In this document: in pieces, positions 54,486 to 61,742 of the stretch
Layout of the letters: each line of letters opens with the position of its first letter
How positions within the stretch are numbered: the first letter of the stretch is position 1
From: Amia ocellicauda
Lineage: Eukaryota; Chordata; Actinopteri; Amiiformes; Amiidae
NCBI RefSeq assembly: GCF_036373705.1
Contig: NC_089851.1
Coordinates: 53,823,312 to 53,887,311 of the forward strand
DNA length: 64,000 bases
Direction: 5' to 3'
Notes under the pieces: model-generated
What the model was told of the DNA's origin: nothing
What the model saw: only the letters and a program-made list of their open reading frames with translations
Databases searched by the model: none
Translations under genes and position numbers: made by a program

Positions 54486-54557
54486 GGGCTCGTCCGGGAG
54501 CTGAACCCGGGACCTCTCGCACCCTAAACGAGAATCATACCCCTAGACCAACGAGCC
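54486..54557 (-). tRNA. tRNA-Pro-like (anticodon AGG), weakened copy
   Basis: The anticodon loop is TTAGGGT, giving AGG with U33 present. One anticodon-stem pair is a U-G wobble (CTCGT/GCGAG). The T-loop reads TTCAGCT, which replaces the conserved A58. The T-stem and acceptor are intact. It is the leftmost of three AGG copies near the array end and may be less stable than the next two. Confidence 0.75.
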
Positions 54558-55067
54558 AAGTTAACGGAGGGTGTCGCAGTTTCTGCTGGGCAAGCGCGTA
54601 ACTGCTTTGGGGCAGACCGGGAGACCTACGCTCACTGACTGATAGCATGGACTGTAGCGCTGAAGTGTCTTTCCAGAACGGTAACCGTATCCCCAGTGAG
54701 ACAGCACTGAGAGCATGGTTCAGCAGGCCCGCAAACAACTGAAAAGAATGCCTCTCCTTTGGTGCAGCTCAGGAGTACACGTTCAGCAAAGGTCTCCATA
54801 ACAAGCCGGCAAACCACATTTCGTCCTCCTCCTCCTCAACAACACACTACATGTCCTCCTCCTCAACAACAACGAACTTGTAAAATACACATTTTCTTTA
54901 AAGAAAACAAAACACACAGATAACAGTCTGATTTCCCATCAGCTACACAGCCAACAGTATCTGAGGTTGAAAGACCTCCCTGGTGCAGAGGAGCCCAGAA
55001 GCCAAGCATCGAGAGAGAACAAACGAATGCTTCAGAGAATGCAAAGCGGGGCCAAGCGGGCTCGTCC

Positions 55068-55139
55068 GGGAGTTGAACCCGGGACCTCTCGCACCCTAAG
55101 CGAGAATCATACCCCTAGACCAACGAGCCAAGTTAACGG
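55068..55139 (-). tRNA. tRNA-Pro (anticodon AGG)
   Basis: Complete cloverleaf: acceptor GGCTCGT/ACGAGCC, anticodon stem CTCGC/GCGAG, loop TTAGGGT with U33 and anticodon AGG, T-stem CCGGG/CCCGG, and intact boxes A and B. AGG (read with inosine 34 after deamination) is the usual major proline isoacceptor of eukaryotes. It differs from the UGG class B body at the wobble base 34. The unit has a class B spacer. Confidence 0.93.
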
Positions 55140-55635
55140 AGGGTGTTGCAGTTTCTGCTGGGCAAGCGCGTAACTGCTTTGGGGCAGACCGGGAGACCTA
55201 CGCTCACTGACTGATAGCATGGACTGTAGCGCTGAAGTGTCTTTCCAGAACGGTAACCGTATCCCCAGTGAGACAGCACTGAGAGCATGGTTCAGCAGGC
55301 CCGCAAACAACTGAAAAGAATGCCTCTCCTTTGGTGCAGCTCAGGAGTACACGTTCAGCAAAGGTCTCCATAACAAGCCGGCAAACCACATTTCGTCCTC
55401 CTCCTCCTCAACAACACACTACATGTCCTCCTCCTCCTCAACAACAACAACGAACTTGTAAAATACACATTTTCTTTAAAGAAAACAAAACACACAGATG
55501 ACAGTCTGATTTCCCATCAGCTACACAGCCAACAGTATCTGAGGTTGAAAGACCTCCCTGGTGCAGAGGAGCCCAGAAGCCAAGCATCGAGAGAGAACAA
55601 ACGAATGCTTCAGAGAATGCAAAGCGGGGCCAAGC

Positions 55636-55707
55636 GGGCTCGTCCGGGAGTTGAACCCGGGACCTCTCGCACCCTAAGCGAGAATCATACCCCTAGACCA
55701 ACGAGCC
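55636..55707 (-). tRNA. tRNA-Pro (anticodon AGG)
   Basis: Same intact body as at 55068-55139. It is the last intact tRNA gene before the array edge. Confidence 0.93.
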
Positions 55708-56213
55708 AAGTTAACGGAGGGTGTCGCAGTTTCTGCTGGGCAAGCGCGTAACTGCTTTGGGGCAGACCGGGAGACCTACGCTCACTGACTGATAGCATGG
55801 ACTGTAGCGCTGAAGTGTCTTTCCAGAACGGTAACCGTATCCCCAGTGAGACAGCACTGAGAGCATGGTTCAGCAGGCCCGCAAACAACTGAAAAGAATG
55901 CCTCTCCTTTGGTGCAGCTCAGGAGTACACGTTCAGCAAAGGTCTCCATAACAAGCCGGCAAACCACATTTCGTCCTCCTCCTCCTCAACAACACACTAC
56001 ATGTCCTCCTCCTCCTCAACAACAACAACGAACTTGTAAAATACACATTTTCTTTAAAGAAAACAAAACACACAGATGACAGTCTGATTTCCCATCAGCT
56101 ACACAGCCAACAGTATGTGAGGTTGAAAGACCTCCCTGGTGCAGAGGAGCCCAGAAGCCAAGCATCGAGAGAGAACAAACGAATGCTTCAGAGAATGCAA
56201 AGCGGGGCCAAGC

Positions 56214-56285
56214 GGGCTCGTCCTGGAGTTGAACCCAGGGCCTCTCACACCCTCAGCAAGAATCATACCCCTAGACCAACGAGCC
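56214..56285 (-). pseudogene. Hybrid terminal unit: class A tRNA body in class B flank
   Basis: The 3' flank of this last tRNA (56,120-56,213) is class B type, as in the AGG units to its left, but the tRNA body itself has the class A anticodon loop (TGAGGGT) and shifted T-stem. The crossover lies within a few bases of the start of the T-stem, near 56,220. The spacer beyond it (56,286-56,345) is clearly diverged from all other units. This unit may be an old edge copy spared from homogenisation, or the product of a conversion event. Confidence 0.8.
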
Positions 56286-56712
56286 AAGCTAATAGGCAAT
56301 ATTGCATGTTCTCCTGGGCAAGCACATAACTGCTTGAGGCAGACCCTCACCTGATCACCACATGTGGTTACACTTTAAGAAGGGGTGAGTTTAAGGTCAT
56401 CGGTAACATCACAAAGGTTGGCAGCATTTTACATGAATATGTAAAGTTAAAAACACACACTACATGTAAATAAGCCATACTACTTGTTTAGTGTATGTAA
56501 GCTCGTTCTGTAATCATACATCATCCATACTAGTATTTAATAATTGAATTAACTATACACAAACTACTTGGTCAATTCACTCTTGTTACCGTGTAATTAC
56601 AGTGCAAGTAAATTGTAATAATTGTAGCGTTGTATATTGGGCCATATTTTACATGTAACTATATATTTCATATTTGTCCAATTAATGTACATTTGTTTTT
56701 TTTGTTTTTTAG
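56286..56712. other. Array edge and AT-rich flank, no gene seen
   Basis: From 56,286 to 56,345 the unit spacer is still recognisable (ctgggcaagc, aactgctt, ggcagacc) but heavily changed, then similarity stops. The remainder is AT-rich unique-looking DNA with no open frame of note. It ends in a strong pyrimidine run (56,691-56,710, nearly all T) followed by AG at 56,711-56,712, a good splice-acceptor-like string. Confidence 0.7.
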
Positions 56713-56784
56713 CTGGTACCAAAACATTGGACTCTGGAACTAAAAGGTCGGAAATTGGAAGAACTATTAATGACAAATGAATGA
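56713..56784 (+). other. Possible short terminal exon (unidentified)
   Basis: Directly after the pyrimidine tract and AG lies a 23-codon frame ending in TGA, starting LVPKHWTLELKGRK and rich in charged residues. Exon status rests only on the acceptor-like context and amino-acid composition; I recognise no family. It may be chance or a decayed exon of a host gene upstream of the window's array. Confidence 0.2.
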
Positions 56785-56856
56785 CCGCTGATACAAGTAA
56801 ATAGTGTTTCCTCAAATCTAAAGTGAGACCTTTTTGAATGAATCTGTAATACATGC

Positions 56857-57376
56857 CCTAAACAGAATGAGAACATGGATCCATCATGCCTTGTTACCAC
56901 TGTGCAGGCTGGTGGTGGTGGTGTAATGGTGTGGGGGATGTTTTCTTGGCACACTTTATGCCCCTTAGTGCCAATTGGGCATCGTTTAAATGCCACGGCC
57001 TACCTGAGCATTGTTTCTGACCATGTCCATCCCTTTATGACCACCATGTACCCATCCTCTGATGGCTACTTCCAGCAGGATAATGCACCATGTCACAAAG
57101 GTCGAATCATTTCAAATTGGTTTCTTGAACATGACAATGAGTTCACTGTACTAAACTGGCCCCCACAGTCACCAGATCTCAACCCAATAGAGCATCTTTG
57201 GGATGTGGTGGAACGGGAGCTTCGTGCCCTGGATGTGCATCCCACAAATCTCCATCAATTGCAAGATGCTATCCTATCAATATGGGCCAACATTTCTAAA
57301 GAATGCTTTCAGCACCTTGTTGAATCAATGCCACGTAGAATTAAGGCAGTTCTGAAGGCAAAAGGGGGTCAAACAC
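56857..57376 (+). mobile_element. Tc1/mariner (Tc1-like) transposase, C-terminal half
   Basis: An open frame begins about 56,857, with the first in-frame ATG at 56,875. It shows the C-terminal part of a fish Tc1-like DDE transposase: GGGGVMVWGMFSW near the start, the second catalytic aspartate in YFQQDNAPCHKG, the third acidic residue region in SPDLNPIEHLWDVVE, and the family ending HLVESMPRRIKAVLKAKGG. Family members are about 340 residues; the N-terminal DNA-binding domain and first catalytic aspartate are missing, and no terminal inverted repeat is seen on either side. Past KGGQTPS the frame runs on into unrelated AT-rich sequence to a stop at 57,516. The remaining frame is unbroken, so the truncated copy is fairly young or has been retained. 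It cannot be an active transposase. Confidence 0.92.
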
Positions 57377-57937
57377 CAAGTGAGTACCAAGTGAAATCTA
57401 TTAAAGTATTGAAGTATCCCAATGTTTTAAGTTACACTTCATGTATACATGTGTTTGGAAGTTTATCCAAATATATTCTACCAGTATATTTAGAATGCAA
57501 CATTTTTGCAGTCTAATATATTCACAGTATACAATACATGCAATATGAGATTGTTGTGTATTTAGCAGTATACTAAATGTATATTATAAGGGGACATATA
57601 TGTATGCATTTTTATATATTTAGTATAAAATACATGTGTAGATGTTACAGTATATTTGCATATAATTATAGATATATTAAAAACAAGTTTACATATAATT
57701 CTGAATATACTTAAGTTATATTAAGCAATATTTGTATTGTATAATATAGTGTATTTGACCATATTTCTGTATCAAGTGACAGTGCAATTGATATTTAAAA
57801 GAATATTTTCACCATATATTATAAAATGGTATGCACATTTATAAAACATATTAATACATTAAAATACATTTCATATTTCAGAATAATATATATTTTTAAA
57901 TATTTTATTTTTGTAAGGGTATCTTCCATAAATGCAG
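57377..57937. other. AT-rich spacer, no gene seen
   Basis: Very AT-rich sequence with many near-repeats of tatatt/atatat and scattered tacatg words. I see no coding signal, tRNA or recognisable transposon. The first part (to 57,516) is only a run-on of the transposase frame. Confidence 0.6.
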
Positions 57938-58117
57938 TTTTACCAAACAAAGGAAAACCAGGAAAGGTTGGTGGAGGAGATTACGCAGTTTTGGCAGCCC
58001 ATTCTGAAACCCACTGCAGAATATATTCTGGCAGGAGGTCTGATTAAAATACTGGAAAATCTTCAATCAAAGTCAAGAAATGTGTCAAAAGGCTTCCAGT
58101 TTCCTTTCCTGCCATGA
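57938..58117 (+). other. Possible coding exon with stop (unidentified protein)
   Basis: After an AG at 57,936-57,937 a 59-codon frame runs to TGA at 58,115-58,117. It begins FYQTKENQERLVEEITQFW and contains ILAGGLIKILENLQSK. GC content rises sharply against its AT-rich surroundings and the composition looks protein-like (amphipathic, many E/K/L). An in-frame stop lies just before the only ATG (57,932), which fits a spliced 3' terminal exon better than a separate small gene. The acceptor context is weak. I do not recognise a family. Confidence 0.35.
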
Positions 58118-58164
58118 GAAGTATGCTGATTTCAGAACCTCTATGAAATAGATTCCTTATTTTT

Positions 58165-58440
58165 CAAAAAATAAGTAATGGTTATTTTTTTCATTGTTTC
58201 CTCAATATATTAATAATAAACTGTTTTATTTTTTTCTGCAAAATAAGTAAAGTTTACTTATTTATTTCTGGTTCCTGTTTTTTTTTTTTTTAAATAAGTA
58301 ATGGTTATTTATTTTTATCTTTCTTGTTTATTACTTTTTCTGTGAATTCTGATTCTAGTAGTATGAAGAAATAAGTAATAGTTACTCATTCCTTATTTCT
58401 GTTTCCCTGTTTTTTCACAAAATAAGTAATGGTTATTTCA
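58165..58440. repeat. Five imperfect copies of an aaataagtaatggttattt motif
   Basis: The motif recurs near 58,169, 58,241, 58,292, 58,368 and 58,419, separated by T-rich segments with ttatttctg and cctgttttt. Spacings alternate around 72-76 and 51 bp, so it looks like a decayed two-part minisatellite. Two more related copies lie 1.4 kb away at 59,786 and 59,826. Confidence 0.75.
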
Positions 58441-58522
58441 AAAATCCCTGTTTACAAATGTAAGGACTTATAGGACAACAGCATTACATACAGATAGATA
58501 ACATACATTAGTTATTATGGTA

Positions 58523-59107
58523 ACAAGTGTCCATTATAAACAATCTATTAACAAATTATTGATTATGTTATTGTTATATGATTATTACAAATTATAAATA
58601 TATTAGACATTTTTATTTAAACATTTTTGCTATACTATGTAGTTTGCATGTTCTCCCCGTGTCCACGTGGGTTTCCTCCCACCGTCCAAAGACATGTGGG
58701 TTAGGTTAATTGGCTTCTCTAAATTGCCCTGTATGTGGGTGTGTCTGCGTGTGTGTGTGTGTGTGTGTGTGTTGCCCAGCGATGGACTGGGGTCCCGTCC
58801 TGGGTGTATTCCTGCCTTGTGCCCTTTGCCTGCCGGGATCAGTGCTCGGCGACCTTCGCCAGGATAACTGGTTTCAAAAATGGATGGATAATAGCAGCAA
58901 TTAACTGGCATGGCAGTTAATGATAATAGATTGATATCGATGTGCAAATGTCATGTTATTATACCCTTTATTAAATATGTTATTAAATACCTTAAAACAT
59001 ATTATAGCAAAAAAGTTTAAAAATGTCTAATATATTTATAATTTGTAAAATTAATCATATAATAATAACATAACATGTTAATAGATTGTTTATAATGGAC
59101 ACTTAAA
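58523..59107. mobile_element. Foldback (palindromic) element with ~112-bp arms
   Basis: Arm 58,523-58,637 and arm 58,996-59,107 are inverted repeats of each other with scattered mismatches. Both include the word for gtgtccattataaacaatct, then caaattataaatatattag, then ttttgctata, read inwards. No transposase is present. This is what a non-autonomous foldback or MITE-type DNA element looks like. The loop now contains a SINE fragment. Confidence 0.75.
58640..58893 (+). mobile_element. V-SINE-like retroposon, 5'-truncated
   Basis: Matches the remembered body and tail of fish V-SINE-type retroposons: gcatgttctccccgtgt, gtgggtttcctccca, gtccaaagacatg, ttaattggcttctctaaatt, then gcgatggactggggtcccgt and an ATGG-type tail (atggatggata). 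The tRNA-derived head is missing. It contains a (GT)n run at about 58,750-58,771. It lies inside the loop of the foldback element, so it inserted later. The exact subfamily was not determined. Confidence 0.8.
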
Positions 59108-59785
59108 ATAAAGCATTACCATTATTCTTAATACATGGATACAAGATAATCAACAACATGGGAGGGCTTGAGAATCTGCTATGGCTTTGTGCAAGGAAAT
59201 TTGGCACTGAATAAATGTTGGCTACAGCAAACATGCGCTGCTGTACAGGCTGACAGAGACACTGTGATGCATTTCTTCAATGAGTGATGCTTACTTAATC
59301 TTTATTTCCATTTCCCAGTTTAAGGACACTTATCTCTACAGCATTACTTCAGTAGTTCACGCAGCCCCCTATAGAAGTCAGCGGAAGATGTAGTGATTGA
59401 AGTAATGGAGGTATCTTGGCCTGTACACACTTGGCAGAGGGAACGACAGCCTGGCCATGGAACACCTACCCCCAGCTCCATCTTGAGATTAGCGAGAGGC
59501 AGCAGTGATGCAGCGCTATGGAGCCTACAGCGCAGGGAAGGGACTTAATGCGTGGTATCTCTGATGTAGTGCTTGTGTGTTTTTCAGGTCTTTTCTATAA
59601 TGTGCTTTCTGTATTGTCATAAACCCCTGGCACTTTTTGTCACTGTTACTCTATATTGTTTTGCATTACATTCATAAAGAAAATAAAACGAAAAATCTCT
59701 AATAGTGTGTGTCTCAATGGTTGTGTTTGTTCATACATCGATAAAAAACGTTTGGAAATACTATGAAAAGTAAAATGTAGATAAC
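59108..59785. other. Unclassified single-copy-like stretch with AATAAA signal
   Basis: Mixed-composition sequence with no long open frame on either strand. A small inverted repeat (cattacttcagt at 59,342 against gaagtaatgg near 59,401) could form a stem. The segment from about 59,560 to 59,700 is T-rich and ends with AATAAA at about 59,681, like the end of a 3' UTR on the plus strand. No upstream coding exon is evident, so I only note the resemblance. Confidence 0.4.
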
Positions 59786-59875
59786 AAATAAGTAATCATA
59801 AGTTATTTCTGTGTCCTATTCTGTAAAAAATAAGAAATGATTAGTCCTACTTATTAAGTGGTCACTGAACAGTGT

Positions 59876-60180
59876 GCTCTCTGTCAAAAGCCAGCTTTTG
59901 GGCTCCTCTGCACAAGAGGGCTTTTGACCTCAGATGCTGTTGCCTGTGCAGCTGAAGGGAAATCAGACTGTCATCTGTGTGTTTTTCTATAAAACAAATG
60001 TGTATTATGCAAGTTTGTTGTGGTTGTTGAGGAGGAGGAGGAGGAGGAGGAGGACGACATGTAGTGTGTTGTTGAGGAGGAGAACTTTGTGAAGCCACTT
60101 GTTCAGTTGGCCCGTTGGTCTAGGAGTATGATTCTCACTTAGTGTGCGAGAGGTCCTGTGTTCAACTCCTGAACGAGCCC
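59876..60180 (+). repeat. Dispersed, inverted and diverged unit of the tRNA-Pro array family
   Basis: On the plus strand, thus opposite to the array, it carries the same blocks in the same order as an array unit: ttttgggctcctctgcac, cctcagatgctgttgcc, aaatcagactgtcatctgtgt, a gtt tract, a (GGA)n tract, gacatgtagtgtgttgtt, a second GGA tract, then a tRNA-Pro-like body. The ~330-bp spacer that precedes the tRNA in array units is absent; only about 30 unrelated bases separate GGA tract and tRNA. It is either an old relic from before that spacer was gained or a deletion derivative. Confidence 0.85.
60109..60180 (+). pseudogene. tRNA-Pro pseudogene (dispersed copy)
   Basis: A 72-nt body with a recognisable acceptor (GGCCCGT/ACGAGCC, one mismatch). 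The anticodon-stem mismatch is CTCAC/GCGAG and the loop is TTAGTGT, so the anticodon letters have drifted from AGG to AGU. T-stem pairing is also imperfect. U33 is kept, so it descends from a normal AGG-type tRNA-Pro and not from class A of the array. Confidence 0.82.
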
Positions 60181-60246
60181 TAGGGCATGAAGCCGTCTGG
60201 TTTCGTGGCTGGTGACGGTAGTCTTCTTGGGGTTGCTTTCCTCTAC

Positions 60247-60893
60247 CTGCTTTCGCATTATTGTTGATCTGCACTGTGAAGTGCTGTTAAATGAGTTTTG
60301 AATCATTTGGCTGAATCTGAGCAGATAACATAGCCCTAAACATTTCAGAATTCATCCTGCTGCTTTTGTCAAAAGTCAACCAGTTCTCTTGACAGCCATA
60401 CATGCCCTTACCATAACACTACCTTCACCATGTTTCACAGATGAGGTGGTATGCTTCAGATCATGAGCAGTTCCTTCCCTTCTCCATACTCTTCTCTTCC
60501 CATCATTCTGGTACAAGTTGATCTTTGTCTCATCTGTACATAAGATGTTGTTCCAGAACTGTACAGGGTTCTTTAGATGTTTTTTGCCAAACTCTAATAT
60601 GGTCTTCCCATTTCCTGTTTAAATACAGAGGGTTTACCACAAGATGTACTCTGGTGAAGTGTTCTCTTGATTGTTGACATTGACACAGATACGCCTACCT
60701 CCTGGAGGGTATTCTTGATCTAGCCAACTGTTGTGAAGGGGTTTTCCTCACCAGGGAAAAAATTCTGTCATCCACCACAGTTGTTTTCCGTGGTGTTCCT
60801 GGCCTTTTGGTGTTCCTGCGCTCACCAGTACGTTCTTATTAGTGGATTTGGCCACACCTAATGTTTTTGCTCTCTGATTGGTTTGTTTTGATA
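60247..60893 (-). mobile_element. Tc1-like transposase, N-terminal and middle part, reversed
   Basis: Read on the minus strand from 60,893 down, fragments in several frames match a fish Tc1-like transposase. They include a helix-turn-helix stretch (residues like KTLGVAKST), TTVVDDR, NPFTTV, TLQEVGVSVS, STIKR, then FWNNILCTDETKINLYQNDG with the first catalytic aspartate, HTTSSVKHGEGSVM, and a decayed second catalytic block near 60,260. Several frameshifts and small deletions break it, so it is a dead copy. The left terminal repeat is not seen. It abuts the C-terminal part at about 60,893, which points the other way. Confidence 0.85.
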
Positions 60894-61737
60894 TCTAAGG
60901 CAAAACACCCCAAGAACAAGCAGGATCTAAAGACAGCTGTAGTGCAGGCCTGGCATAGCATCACCAGGGAAGAAACCCAGCATCTGGTGATGTCTATGGG
61001 TTCCAGACTTCAGGCAGTCATTGACTGCAAAGGATTTGCAACTGATAGGGAGAAATTTTACTCCCTCAATAAACAGGCGGACAAGGAATACTCAGGACCC
61101 GATTTAACTGAAATAATACCAAAATAGTTTATTCAGCTACAACTAAGTGCTCTGGAGATGGTCAGTCAGCAAGACACATCTAAGGTTTTTCTAAAGAACA
61201 TGCTATCATATACAAGATGACTCCCTTTGGTTGCTGGGCAACTGGATGACGTCAATGATGTACCCCAAACTTGATCACAGACTTCTCCTTTGTCTTCTGT
61301 TTTCTCTATAGCCTTGGATGAAAATGTTTTTCTAAAAATCAGCTACACAGAACTACTGCACCTGTCCTCTGCGGAGCAATACACAAAGCTTAAATTCATA
61401 CATGGGTTACACAATCTTACTGCAACAATGGTGCAAATATATTTGGCATTCGGACAGGCCACTGTCCCGCATCACAACCAAGTATTGAAACTCACAATTT
61501 AATTAATGATTATGTTAGTTTGTCCAAATACTTTTGAGCCCCTAAAATTGGGGGGACCACATAAAAATTGGTTTAATTCCTACACCATTCACCCGATTTG
61601 GATGTAACTACCCTCCAATTAAAGATGAAAGTCTACACTTAAAGCACATCTTGATTGTTTCCTTTCCAATCCATTGTGATGGTGTACAGAGCCAAATTGA
61701 CAATTGGGTCTGTCCAAATATTTATGGACCGGACTGT
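60894..61737 (+). mobile_element. Tc1-like transposase C-terminus with right terminal inverted repeat, interrupted
   Basis: From 60,894 the plus strand encodes KAKHPKNKQDLKTAVVQAW, then a block ending LVMSMGSRLQAVIDCKGFAT, the family's C-terminus. The element is cut at about 61,042 by a 436-bp insert and resumes at about 61,479 (caagtattgaaac), running through a typical 3' untranslated part to the terminal repeat (61,703-61,736; ends tatggaccggactg, next to TA). It belongs to the same family as the reversed part to its left but lacks everything between the second catalytic block and KAKHP. Confidence 0.88.
61043..61478 (+). other. 436-bp exon-like insert inside the Tc1 copy
   Basis: The insert is bounded by CAAC on both sides (61,039-61,042 and 61,475-61,478), which may be a short target duplication. 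It contains a frame fused to the transposase tail (DREKFYSLNKQADKEYSG...) ending at a stop at 61,125-61,127. After a pyrimidine-rich stretch and tatag at 61,308-61,312 comes an open stretch encoding DENVFLKISYTELLHLSSAE and onwards to about 61,478. The layout stop / pyrimidine tract / AG / open frame looks like captured host gene sequence with an intron. No family recognised; it could also be an unknown transposon. Confidence 0.4.
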
Positions 61738-61742
61738 ATACC

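Larger units (their letters stand above)
1..56345 (-). repeat. Tandem array of ~96 tRNA-Pro-bearing units (satellite-like tRNA cluster)
   Basis: About 96 head-to-tail units, mostly 572-599 bp apart, each hold a 72-nt tRNA-Pro-like body read on the minus strand. In the tRNA direction the order is: tRNA body, a ~70-bp segment of two kinds (class A or class B type), a shared segment with an A/T-rich run, a (GTT)n tract, a (GGA)n tract, a second (GGA)n tract, and then ~330 bp of near-invariant spacer that leads into the next tRNA. Units differ mainly in tract length and in a few linked substitutions. The array enters from the left edge already mid-unit and ends at about 56,345, where similarity decays. 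Tandem tRNA gene clusters are known in fish and frogs. The uniformity here implies ongoing homogenisation. Short open frames repeat in every unit, but they follow the DNA repeat and show no sign of protein selection. Confidence 0.95.

Noticed and set aside
1-56345. CRISPR-like repeat-spacer arrangement
   Set aside because: Repeats are hundreds of bp and so are the spacers, which are themselves repeated; the repeats contain a eukaryotic tRNA, and the setting is a fish genome.
1-56345. Ribosomal DNA or 5S array
   Set aside because: No rRNA or 5S sequence or its internal control region is present; the only RNA body is tRNA-Pro.
58667-58947. Several overlapping open frames of 60-105 codons
   Set aside because: They lie over the V-SINE fragment and its GT run and mirror each other on both strands.
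59580-59700. End of a real host gene marked by AATAAA
   Set aside because: The signal alone is common by chance in AT-rich DNA and no coding exon precedes it, so I kept it only as a note.
60109-60180. Dispersed tRNA body as tRNA-Thr(AGU)
   Set aside because: The anticodon letters read AGU, but the rest of the body is tRNA-Pro and stems are mismatched, so this is drift in a pseudogene.
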